This document shows, piece by piece, positions 39,501-49,913 of a stretch of DNA of 64,000 nucleotides. Below the pieces are notes generated by a model, which was given only the letters and a program-made list of their open reading frames with translations, ran no database searches and was not told the origin of the DNA. Source of the DNA: Apostichopus japonicus (lineage: Eukaryota; Echinodermata; Holothuroidea; Aspidochirotida; Stichopodidae); contig NC_092564.1 in NCBI RefSeq assembly GCF_037975245.1, forward strand, positions 20,685,984 through 20,749,983. Direction: 5' to 3'. The first letter of the stretch is position 1; each line of letters opens with the position of its first letter. Made by a program: the position numbers and the translations under genes.

Positions 39501-42500
39501 GGGAGAAATGACACACAAAATGGGATTTAAGTATAAAATTAAATATAAGAGCTAAATATATAATAACTGAGTTCATACATTAGACCTAACGTAATCACTA
39601 AATAGAACACCGACTGCCTGTAAAGTCCTTCAACTCACAAGTTTGCATTTTTGCAAACTCTACCACTCACATTCACAGCTTGGCATATTACAGTCCAAGT
39701 TTGTTAGCTCTTTTAACAATGCTACACTTAATATTTCTCCCTCAAATAATGGTATGATCAAACATCTAGCCCTGCTCTATAATTTTTGTTAAATTAAGAG
39801 AAAAAACCATTAAAAAATACAAAAACCCAACCTTTAATTTATTTGTATCATTGACAGCCAGCCTTCCGAGGCCATTAGCCAGTTCTGTGCAAGAGAGTCC
39901 CTGGGCTCTTCGATCTTCACTCTCCTGAGCCTCCTTCAGTAACTTTATCAAGAACTCAATAGTTCCTACATTGGCAAACAAAGACATAGTTAAAAATTCA
40001 ATTAGGTAACTTGTCTGAGGCCTGTTCCATCTGTCTATATCCTATCCATATATATATATGTTGATACCCTTCCATAACTTGTTTCATAATGAGTTTTGAG
40101 GTAATCATTCAATCACAAATAGTGTAACGATTAAAACAGTTGGAAGTGTTTCATATTTCGCTTCTGACCAGATGAGGGTTACCATATTTAGTCCGTAGTA
40201 AGTTTGACAAGCTGGTGATAAGTTTGCTGTTCAGGTTGTATTGCTGGTACAAGTTAAATACGTATGTATTGTACACTAGGTTTATTTATAATAGTTTGTC
40301 TGCCAGTGGGTGTGGTGGATGGGGGGGGGGGAGGGGAAGGAGGGGATGGCTGTTCAGAAGTACAAGTGGTTGCTGCCCTGATTATCAGACTTCTCTGTTG
40401 TTTCCAGGGACTAAAGCTTGAAGGAAAAAGAGGCACCAGTTGAAGGTACCAAAGTTCATTGGATATTCTCTGGCTCAGTGTATGCCAAAATATGAATACA
40501 CAAAGATTTTCCAAAATTATGAGTAAAATATATGCAAACAGATAATCTAAACCTTTCAAAGAAATGCTAGAAAATATGCTATACATGTTTTATAAATGTT
40601 ACGGCTATTTAGGCAGTTATCACCATTTTCCGTGTTGCTTTATACTCTTTAAATGTAACAAAATAACTACACAGGGTACCACATTACGCTGGTCTCCTGT
40701 AACAGACCTTTTTCATCTAATAAGCTTTCTTGATCTTCATCTACAATGTTGGCCAGAATCAGCATACATAGGGCCTTTAAGTATTTCTGATCAGTTGTGG
40801 TGAAAGGCAACAGTTTCTGGACCAGGTCGTTTTCTCGGAATTGTCGACGGTTTGCTGGAATCTTGGACAGGTTGTGGAGGATACTGAGAGATGCCTTTAT
40901 CAAGAACATTACATTCTGTTGGACAATGAGAAATATTTGACATCATTTCAATTTTCGTTGTCATATACTTGAAATAATTTCAAGCTAAATTGGCTAAAAT
41001 TGTCAAATTCTAGACCTGAAATGATTTTGCTACTTAAGATATATTTCATTAGTCAGTGTCTGTTCATTATTTCAATCCCTTTGAACTTTTACCATACATG
41101 TACCTCTTTCAACCAGATAAAACATGGTGACATAATTTCTTATTTCAACAGTATGATGGAAGGTGATTGCCCACAAAACTTTGCTTGCTAAATATACTGG
41201 CAAGTTTTGTTACTTCTTAAATGTTTTTTGCCTTAAAGGGTGTGAAGACTGGCGCAAAAAGAAACGTCTAATGCGGGTAATCTGACCTAGTTTCAAATGA
41301 GGTGTAACAGAAGTGTTAGACACCACCATCGATCCCAGAAAATGCGCACACAGCTTGCTACCTTCGATAATTAGACACTAGTGTACAGCCAGTATATACA
41401 GCTGCGGTCAATACCCACAGCACAGTGTACAAACGATACAGTGATGGACATCTCAGGTCCAGCTAAAGATAACAAGATATCACGTTTCATTACTGTCTGC
41501 ATTTTGTAGCGACAAGCAGAAAACTTCACTTGCAAGCAACAGAAAGTTAACCATTTTTCAGATCGCGGCACGCGGTTTGGGGCGAGTCTTCAATGCCTTT
41601 AAATACTATTTTCAAAAGAGTAAAGAAAAACTAATCAACTATGATTTCTGGCATCAAGACACAAACTGTCATGAATTTTATTTTCATTTTTATTAAACTA
41701 GGAAGATATTTACCTTCTTTTCTAGATGATCGATGTAGGGTTTATGCGCTACATTTGTAGCGCATAAACCAATTATTCCGCAGTCTCCTAAACTTGCTGC
41801 AAGTTCACTGCTTTCATCACTCAAGTTCCAGACAACGTTGTAGCAATAGTTGGCAGGATACCAAACGTTGTTCCTCTTAAACAGACCTTCTTTGCTGAGA
41901 GATTTCAAGACAGTCAACAAAATATCTGTAAACAGAGCGACAACAATACAAGTCAACCAATTAACACATTGGTATTTAACGTTTATACAGGCAATTTTAT
42001 AAAAACGTACGTACTTAGCATAAATCAGGATCAAATATGAGAATGGGGTTAATTTCATGTACTGTAGTAGAATTCTGGCAATTAATAAAATGGACATAAT
42101 TTCTTTTCTCTAAAAATGACTTGCCTCTTAGTTTAATAGTAAAACTTAAGCACAGTATAAACTTTTTTTTTCAGAAATCATATCTATAGCTTTTTGAAGG
42201 TTTGTCAGATAAGATCATTAAAATTAATCAAAACTACATTCCAGGTTGTCTGAGGCACCTAAGGGTAGTTTCCACTTGAAGTCCTCAATTATACATTCTC
42301 ACAAAGTATAAACCATATTTTGCTGATTTTGCTGTTCAGAAAATCTTTAAATAAAAGTTCAGGCTGTCCAAGGAAGACCAACAAACACTTACACTTTCAT
42401 ATTTAATGGTATGACAAGAACAACAAAACTATGATAGGCCTATCTTAATATCTGAGATACAGTTTCATTAATCCTTTAATGTGTCTAACAACTTTTTGAC

Positions 42501-43229
42501 CTTTACAGAAAATTTTACGATGACAGTGTATAGATATCGCTTCTACTGTAAACCTTCACTGAAAGGCCTATATATACTGATGTTCATATTTCATTGTTGG
42601 TACACATGCATGTTAGGTGAAAGCATACCTGCTCCTTGGACACCATCCACGGCTGATGCAATGCTCCCTCTGAATTGTGGATGTTGCCAATGGTGGTTAG
42701 CTATACCTTTTAGAATCTCAAGAGCTCTTTCTGTCGAGAACGTTTCCATTCCTCTAAGTTCTACCAACCAACTTTGAATCTTGATCAGGATGGTCTCCTC
42801 CAGTTGATTTTCCTCACTTTTCTCATCTGCATTTTCTGCTTCCTCTTCATCTGGCTGATGTTGACCCTGACCATCCTCCCTGCTGCTTGAAGTTCCGCCT
42901 CTTAAACCATCTATTTTGTTGTCTCCTTCTGTAGGTTCACTCGAAACCACCTCACATCTGACATCTTTAGCCTGACTGTTAACCTCACTCTCAGAATCAT
43001 TACTGCAGTGAGCGTTTTCATACAATTCTTTGTCTCTGCTTCCTTCAGTCACTCCATCACTCTCCCTTTTTGCACCATCAAAGGTGTTGCTTTCTGTTCC
43101 GGTGGATGTGGCTATAGATGATTCGCTATATTCACTAACATGACCTTGTTTCACTACCTTTTCCTGCTCTTCTTCTGAAGTTTGTCGAGTCAGTAATTTG
43201 GGAGCCAATGATTGGATGTTTCCTGACAT
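31888..43229 (-). CDS. ARM-TIR-SAM domain protein, SARM1-like parts in a different order (ten coding exons, 727 aa)
   Basis: The coding exons in transcript order are 43229-42629, 41925-41714, 40915-40708, 39965-39832, 39443-39173, 37763-37651, 36550-36409, 34285-34094, 33534-33390 and 32053-31888 (TGA). Every join preserves phase, and the total is 2184 nt. Residues 1-150 are Ser/Glu-rich and probably disordered. Residues about 155-475 are helical with armadillo-like character. A TIR domain spans about 492-620 (HVMISYQW, GYIVWVDVDRMCGSTLQAMA, CMSEGYKMSPNCR, PDGWLGL). A SAM domain spans about 655-725 (NWRAEDVQSWLMEHNLEKYR). Glu561, in NCRTEAEYAY, falls where SARM1 has its catalytic Glu642. SARM1 is ARM-SAM-SAM-TIR and 724 aa in human; here TIR precedes a single SAM. 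A cytosolic NAD-cleaving or immune/cell-death role is inferred from family knowledge. An acceptor at 43247 implies an upstream 5' UTR exon. Confidence 0.92.
33773..33819 (-). other. Possible alternative (truncating) exon in the ARM-TIR-SAM gene
   Basis: A good acceptor (TTTTTTAG) at 33820 is followed by 47 nt coding for RFNTSLSTQNGAVNW and donor GTAAGA at 33772. Inclusion would shift the SAM exon into a frame that stops after six codons. Direct splicing of 34094 to 33534 keeps frame without it, so it is left out of the main model. It may be a cryptic exon. Confidence 0.25.
34094..37763 (-). other. TIR-domain exons of the ARM-TIR-SAM gene
   Basis: Three exons (37763-37651, 36550-36409 and 34285-34094) build one TIR domain. 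The first gives beta-A (HVMISYQW) and its following helix. The second gives the GYIVWVDVDRM strand/loop and the SEGYKMSPNC segment. The third gives Glu561, the KWIIPLMM strand and PDGWLGL. The donor after the first exon is taken as GTG|GTTAGT because it restores the length expected for a TIR between KIRD and AAGY. A GTATTA donor six bases upstream is an alternative that would remove two residues. Confidence 0.9.
38186..38252. repeat. (TA)n microsatellite with two TC interruptions
   Basis: This alternating TA tract of about 65 bp is interrupted near 38212 and 38222. It lies in the intron between coding exons 5 and 6 of the ARM-TIR-SAM gene. Confidence 0.95.
39173..41925 (-). other. ARM-like repeat exons of the ARM-TIR-SAM gene
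   Basis: Coding exons 2-5 code for residues 201-475. The sequence is amphipathic, Leu-rich helices with armadillo-type wording: NVVWNLSDESSELAASLG, SLSILHNLSKIPANRRQF, EAATEALWSLSFD and GTMWMLRQVRKS. In SARM1 the equivalent region holds the TIR domains inactive and senses NAD+/NMN. Whether this one does so cannot be read from sequence. The donor of exon 3 is the unusual GTCTGT, chosen because it alone keeps frame with exon 4 (LLDEKG|TIEFL). Confidence 0.85.
41233..41603 (-). mobile_element. MITE copy 2, inverted relative to copy 1
   Basis: This is the reverse-orientation counterpart of the element at 30598-30966, with the same ends (TTAAAGGGTGTGAAGACT at one side, complement of TTTAAAGGCATTGAAGACTC at the other) and collinear interior. 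It is inserted in the intron between coding exons 2 and 3 of the ARM-TIR-SAM gene, away from the splice sites. The 66-codon minus frame inside is not a gene. Confidence 0.8.
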
Positions 43230-44839
43230 ATCACTGCGCTGATTCCCTGGAATATTAGAATATTAAAGAATAAATTTATATGCATGAGTGAAAAAAAAGC
43301 AGCTCTAATTTCTATGAAATTAGTGAATTTGATCAGCTTTGTGTGCAACTGTCTAATGGTGAGGTAATTGCAGGCACTATAGGGAAGAGGCCACAGGCAA
43401 AGTGTTCTGCATGCTGAGTACCATCGTACATGGTAAGATGCATACATGTCAGTGCAATTTATAGCCTATACATGTAGGCTATATAGATCTATAAAGAGAA
43501 TTTAATCATCAGATGTTGGATTTGAAGCACCAAAGATAGTTACTACTGCAAAGGAAAGCTTTTAAGTATATTTCTCTTTTTCCTTGTGCCTACATCTATG
43601 TCATTGAAATCCTTGCATAATGTTTCACACACACAAAAATATACTTTAAAGGCTATCCCTGATTTTCAATGATACTTAAGGTAGTTTCTTGTTTTACTTT
43701 CAAAAAAAAATAAAGTTTCATGGACCATCCCTAGATTAACAGGGTCCCTGGAATTGTCAATGACCATTACCAAATTTGGCTCAGAATAATGTGACTTTGA
43801 AAAAAGAGCAAAACATGTTTCTAGAGAATGTATTACAGAAAGGAGCTCGGCATTTGGCAATCATTCTTGAAACATAGCACTACCAAACCAAACTTTGAGG
43901 ACTAAAATCCGACTATCTCTTTAAACATATAGTGTAGATTCCACCCATTGATGAACATTAACATGTGGGTCACTATCAATATCATGTCTCCTGGATTTCT
44001 CAAAATTATGCATTGTCAACATATTTAACTGGATATTTAGCTTTGTGTTCAACATGTCATGTATAGGCTTGAATTTTTGCTGTTTTTTAAGAAATAACGT
44101 TCTTTGCATACTGTAGCTGTCTGATCAGGAGCTATCATTCTGGTCACTCACATTATCTACTTTGGTACAATTTTGTTATAAACAAATGAAACACTAGGAT
44201 CAAGTCGAGTCCTAGCCTAGGCCTAGATCAAGCAGCCTATTGTATTTCCCTGGTTTTGTTGATTCATTTATATATAAGGAGTCTTTTACAGCAACAAAGT
44301 TGTTTGACAAAACACTTGACTTCTGTAATTGTGCAGGCCTAAACTAGTCTTATTTACTAATTTATTATTAGTCAGGCCTAAAATGAGTGGGAGTAGGAGA
44401 TGTGAAATGTCTTTCTCAAAAGCATTTGAGAATGACAAACAACTTTGTGCTCACGAAGTATCCCTTATAAATAAAGTGAGCAATCCAACCGGGCGAATAT
44501 GAGACTTGAACCAACATTGGACAGTAAAAGAAGTAACATCTAGGAGGGAAATTTCGCGGAATTGGACCTCATACGATGAAAAGTAATAAGAACACAATCG
44601 TTGCGTTAGTCCAGTGAACGCAAAAGTAACTAGGCTACGCCATTAGAAGCCGGGAAATGAAGTTCACTAGTTTACCTAACCAGTGGTAAAATTACCCGTC
44701 ATCCAGTGTCAGAAAGCATTCCCAATATCGGCAGATCACAACTGGAACTCCTTAGTGGGTGCATTCAACCAAAATGTTAAAATACCAATGTGATACACGG
44801 TACGGAGAGGAATTATTTATCACTTCAGGGTACGGTATT

Positions 44840-45523
44840 GCCCGTACACAACGAGGTAAATGAATCTGGAGGAATCATGTCAATTGGGTGCGCGCGTACC
44901 ATGTATGGAGGGTCATGTGATGTGTTCCAGGGTGGTACTATACTGATATTTCTCTGTAGCAGTTCGAGAACAGTGTTAGTGACTTTGTGAAAGATTGGTC
45001 GGTTCGGACATGGGAACTAACGGCATAAGAAGGTACTGGTACTTCAGGCCTACGAAATAGTGCTAATATGCTAACGTTCAACCTTATTCTCTTGAATGAA
45101 GGCAGGCTTTCTACATAATCTTACTTATTAATACAGCTCTAGGGGCAAGCTTTGTCTCATATGGCCTAACGTTATTACTACACGCTATAAGTGAATGTAG
45201 AAATGGGAAATGTGGGGAAATGTTTAGTTCAGTGCAGCCACGGAATTCTCCATGGAACAGAGCCTAATGCTGCTCGACGGGAATATAGATATCACGTTAG
45301 GCTACAGGCACGGTTATTGCTAGGTAACGGGTGTCGTCTGCTGCTCTAAGCACGCAAACGCATTTACGTACTAGTTGGGTGAAATCATCACGCGTAATAG
45401 GGAGAGTAGTATATTAGTACCACCCTGGAACACATCACATGACCCTCCATACATGGTACGCGCGTACGCGAGTATTTACTGTGTGATAGTTTCTCCAGAT
45501 TCATTTACCTCGTTGCCCGTACA
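44840..45523. repeat. Foldback (long inverted repeat) with about 105-bp arms
   Basis: The left arm at 44840-44943 is the reverse complement of the right arm at about 45417-45523, separated by about 470 bp. A 48-bp block is perfectly inverted (left from 44891, right 45418-45465), and a second 21-bp block is perfect (left 44851-44871, right 45493-45513). The two blocks are spaced differently in the two arms. The spacer is unique sequence with no coding signal. Confidence 0.9.
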
Positions 45524-45713
45524 GCGGACGTATATTACTCCTGCACCGGTTAGCTGCATCCGTAATACCACAATATTGTACATATCCACAAGTGCAACGA
45601 AGGTTAGAATATGGTACATGATATCCACATCTGCAACGAAGGTACGGTATGGATCTACGACAAGGACGTCGCAACCGTGATCGCTACTAAGCGCTAATGG
45701 CGTGTGCAAAGGG

Positions 45714-45850
45714 GTGTGTGTGTGTCGGGATGGGGGGGGGGCAATCCCATCCCTCTTCCGAATGTCAGTCGAGGGAAAAGGTGTGTGTCGGGAGGGGGGG
45801 GGGGTGGGACAATCCCATTCCTCCTCTGAATGTCAGTCGAGGGAAAAGGT
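45714..45850. repeat. Tandem duplication of about 69 bp
   Basis: Two adjacent copies share GTGTGTGTCGGGA, a G homopolymer, CAATCCCAT and then GAATGTCAGTCGAGGGAAAA. They differ by a few substitutions and by G-run length. Confidence 0.9.
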
Positions 45851-46890
45851 TCAGTTGATAAAATTTGACCACGTAGTATACTACGGGTGTACACCCCCCT
45901 TTTCAACTTCATGCAGCCTTCATTAGCGAAACCCTGCGTTTTATGGCTACTTATATAAACTTCATTTATAATATAAATATTCCTTAGAACGCACCAGGTG
46001 ACTTGTAAGCTTTAACTATTATTTTGTAAGTGGACCCTATCCCCTCCCCCCCCCCTCTCATTAGATTCGTGTCAGCGTCAATGACACCATGCAAGACAGC
46101 ACCGAACCTTTCTAAAAAACTTGATCCGTATCTGGCCCTCTCATAAAGATTCATGTAGCTACCTAAATCAGTCGGGTGTTAATTAATATTTATAATAACA
46201 GTCTGGGGTTTAGAACTACACATTTCGTTTTCGCTTAAATTATAATCTAAAAATGCCTCAGAATACACCATTTGACTTTTTTAAGGAGGGGGGACACAAC
46301 ACCCCCTACATAGGAGTTGGCGTCGCGATGACCACAGTGCAGCCCCTCCTTTACCAAATCCCTTTCACTCGCCTTTGGCTCTTTCACAAGAGTCCAGCCC
46401 CTACATTAGACAGTCTGAGAAGTTTTGAATCTCAATCCCCCCCCCCCCCCTCTCGACGCGAACGAAATGGATGCCAGAAAAAGAGACCGACATTAAATAG
46501 TCGCTAGTAAAGCACGGCAAGGAAACCATCAAAGCTCGTCAAACTTACTGTATCGCCAATGATTCTTTGAAAACCCTTCTATGGAAGAATCCGACCTGGG
46601 AAAGATGATACTTAATCTGTATCCTTTTATGGGTTGGGAGGGGTAGTGGGTTTATGGTGGGTCGGTCGAGAAAGGTACCTGGGTATGTTCTCTAAAAAAC
46701 AAAAGCCTGACTCAAGCATGCTCGTTTGTATTCAGTTATAAGGAAGTAAAACGCATGGATCACGTGTCAAAGACACGGACGAAACTAGGCTTTTTTCACT
46801 GTTTTATGAGAATGTATGATGGCTGCTGTTTCCATTCACTAGATTGGAAACCACGGCGTATGGAACGTATAGATGGTTGTGAATATTCAT

Positions 46891-48160
46891 AACAAGAGCC
46901 CAAGGGCACTATGGTACCTTGCTTGTAAGGAATATTTACAGGGGAGCAGCACTGTCCTAAAATTGTTATGTGGTCCGATGTACACAACCAATATTCTTGC
47001 CAAAAATATCACAAATCCACTGTTGGTCCTTTTGAGAACCTGTTGAGGACCAGGTGTCTGATATGAGCAAGAGTTGGCTCTTTTTTACATAACTCACAGC
47101 AGCATCCTAACTGCACTTTTAAGAATTTTAACAAAACCAAACATTGGTCTCTAATAACTTAGCACACAAAGGTTGTAGAGAAGTCAACTTATGGACAACT
47201 TAGATCGGAATATGGCCACGATAATTCATATAATCAACTTGAAAGAATGTACACACACAAAGTTATTGCTATAAATGTATCAAAACCAACCTTTGGCCCC
47301 TTATAACTTGAGAACCTGGTGTTCGATTGAAGCGGGAGTTGATTTCCTCTATATAGCACACAGAGCTCTATCATATATCAAAATATTGACAAAGTTTTTT
47401 TGTTTTGCCCCGAATCTCCTAAAATGAGCATATTTTTTTTAAATTTGACCTGTGACCTTTTGGTCAGATGTAGTTTGACACGCTGATTCCAAAAAAGGAA
47501 TATGACAAGTCTATACAACCATCCTAACTGTATACTTATTAAAAAAACAAAATCTTGACCTCTGATAACTTCGCACACCATGGTCGCACAGGGTCAACCT
47601 ATGGACAATTTTGATCGGAAGGTACCTTTGAGATCCGATTATGGCCACGAAAATTCAAATAACCAAAGAAACTAATACAGGTCACCGGAGGTCAACCTGG
47701 GGTCAAAGGTGACCCAGATGCGAGTCGACTATTGGATTACAATAGCGTAACTCCCAACCTTGTCGTACATTTTGTTCTCAAGTTATTGCAAAAATACTAG
47801 TTTTTGACCCTAAGTGACCTTTGTTGACCTTGGATCACATGACCGTTATGTCTGGAAACGATCCCTTACCCATTCGCAGCTTGTCTCAAAATATTAACTG
47901 CATCAGAAATTTGCACTGGGAGTTGTTGCATTTTTAATATTTTGCAATTTTTGACCCTAACTGACCTTTGGGGGCACCAAAAACAATAGGGATCTTCCTC
48001 TCACCATATGATTTCCACCCACCAAGTTTGGTCATGATACATAATTTCCTTATTGAGATATTGTGTACACAAGCCAAGCGTCACATAAACACACACATAG
48101 CCAAGTTGAATGCATAGGTTCCATGCTTGGCAAAAATTTGTAAGGAACCAAAATGAGAGA
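46891..48160. mobile_element. Repeat element A (short copy of the GTGACCTTTGGTGACC family)
   Basis: It starts with AACAAGAGCCCAAGGGCACT and ends near GGTTCCATGCTTGG...AAGGAACC, the same ends as the longer element at 54530-57490. The interior is built from words such as TTTGACCT, GGATCACATGACCGTTATG and GGTCACCGGAGGTCA. The shared ends with a different internal repeat number mark two members of one dispersed family. No protein is coded. The class is unknown to me. Confidence 0.75.
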
Positions 48161-48853
48161 AGGTATTAAAGGTGAAATTTATGAAACCTTTCCTGTGTGG
48201 TCCGTTCCTTCGCTTTGCATCAAAGTTCACAAACTATTTGAGCCTTGATTAAGACTGGATCACTAAAGTACATTAACTAAAAGTTTGATGTGCGTCAAAC
48301 AGCAGTCTTGGAAGAATGAGCAAATTCTGTTCTGAGGGCAGTGAGGTGCTCCCTGTTTTGCTTCTGGTAGGCCTCATTGCTTGGACCAACCATTCCTGAG
48401 CAGTTGAAATAGTGATAATTTTACTCTTAGATAGTTGAAGTGACTTCTATGCACTCGCCATTGAATGTCTTTTTGCCAGGTTAATTGACATACACATGTT
48501 AATAGTAAAAATATAATATGGCAAGAAGGGGTTAGAATTTAGCGGTTGACTTTTCGAACTGACTTTTCGATGAACATAAAATCCCACCATTTTGCATGTA
48601 TGTAATCCTTAACTCACTCCAATTACATTGCTGTAATTAACTTTACCAATTTCGGACGTTAAATACGTGAAAATGGGGAAGACAAGTCAGCTTTTTAGGA
48701 AACCTATTTCAGACATTCCTGAAACATTCCTAAGACATCAGGTGACCATGACGTCACCGTTGGTATAACGCACTCAGAACAATACTTTTAGTGTGTAAAG
48801 TTGTATACTTGAGCTGCCAAAAACATCAACGATATTACTCCTTTTCCCCCGAA

Positions 48854-49043
48854 ATGCCACAATTCTGTGTTGTTGGAGGTTGTAGTTATACCTCAGCCAA
48901 CAAAAGCATCAGCCTTTTTAGCTTTCCGAGTAGAAGAACCGACGTATATAAAACGCCGTAGACTTTGGATCAATTTTGTGAGATCCACGCGGAAAGATTT
49001 TTCAGCACCGGAGTATCTCATGCCCATGAGTCCACATGCATGA
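48854..49043 (+). pseudogene. Frameshifted THAP-domain fragment
   Basis: An ATG at 48854 opens MPQFCVVGGCSYTSANKS followed by ISLFSFP, matching the start of a THAP zinc-binding domain: C-x4-C, then a hydrophobic strand and FP. This frame stops at TAG 48959-48961 after KTP. The next part of the fold, RRLWINFVRSTRKDF, continues in another frame from 48954. The usual distal Cys/His zinc ligands are not convincingly present. THAP domains bind DNA and occur in transcription factors and in P-element type transposases. With one frameshift and no further exons seen, this is a relic, though a mis-spliced exon of an unseen gene is possible. Confidence 0.7.
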
Positions 49044-49260
49044 CCCTGCCCTTGTGTATGCTGCAAATGTCTCATTCTGAGAAACTTATATACTTTCGAC
49101 AGCTGTGGCGGACATAGCTAATGTGAAATTGACCCTTTCAAGTCTCCTCGTAAACAAGCTCTGGACGTCCTTACATGTAACATTATATCACGCATATGTA
49201 GACCGTGTATATAGACCGTGCCTATAGGTAGCATTGTTAGTACATGTAGTGAGTTACAAC

Positions 49261-49913
49261 CAAGGGCGACGGAAGCACTTTTAATCTGGGGGGGGGGGGC
49301 ACCGACATCAAAGGGCACTTTGCAGAAATTCGATTGGACTGATGCAGCCTTATATTTAGTACCCTTTATAACTCTTATTGTATTACCTTATTTGCGTATA
49401 CAGATCACTCCATCAACGCCCCCCCCCCCCTCAAGGAAATTATGCATACTAGCACTGCAATATCCAATGTGCAAATTGGGAAACAAGGAACAAGTTTTCT
49501 TTTGAGACAAAATGACGGAAATCATGCTAGTTGCTAATGTAGGAATCTTCCGAATTAGAGTTTATTTCTTGTTAATATTTTAACAAATTTTTCCATTCGA
49601 AATAGCTTTGAGTTTCACCCACAGAAATTCATTAGAAGTCAGGGGCGTAGCCATGATTTGCAAAGTTGTATGCACGACTATCTGAGCGGAGCGCCACCAT
49701 CGGTTTGGCGCGGAGCGTACAAGAAAAATTTTGGTTTTACAAACCCCTCAGATGGCCGGAAACGGCCCTTCCCGAGTGTTCATTCTGGTTCCCTGGCCTC
49801 TTGCTAACTTGAGACACCTCAATTTTATGTAGAAAAAGGGCACATTTTTAACCTGAGGAAAAGTGGGGGGGGGGGGCACGTGCCCCCTGTGCCCCCCGGT
49901 TCCGCCGCCCTTG
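49261..49913. mobile_element. hAT-like non-autonomous element with 8-bp target duplication
   Basis: The ends are inverted: CAAGGGCGACGGAAGC on the left and the complement of CAAGGGCGGCGGAACC on the right, 14 of 16 identical. The octamer GTTACAAC flanks both sides exactly (49253-49260 and 49914-49921). An 8-bp duplication with CA(A/G)GGG(C)G ends is the signature of the hAT superfamily. The 653-bp interior has long G/C homopolymers and no transposase. An internal CAGGGGCGTAGCCA at 49640-49653 looks like another hAT-type end, so a nested insertion is possible. Confidence 0.88.
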
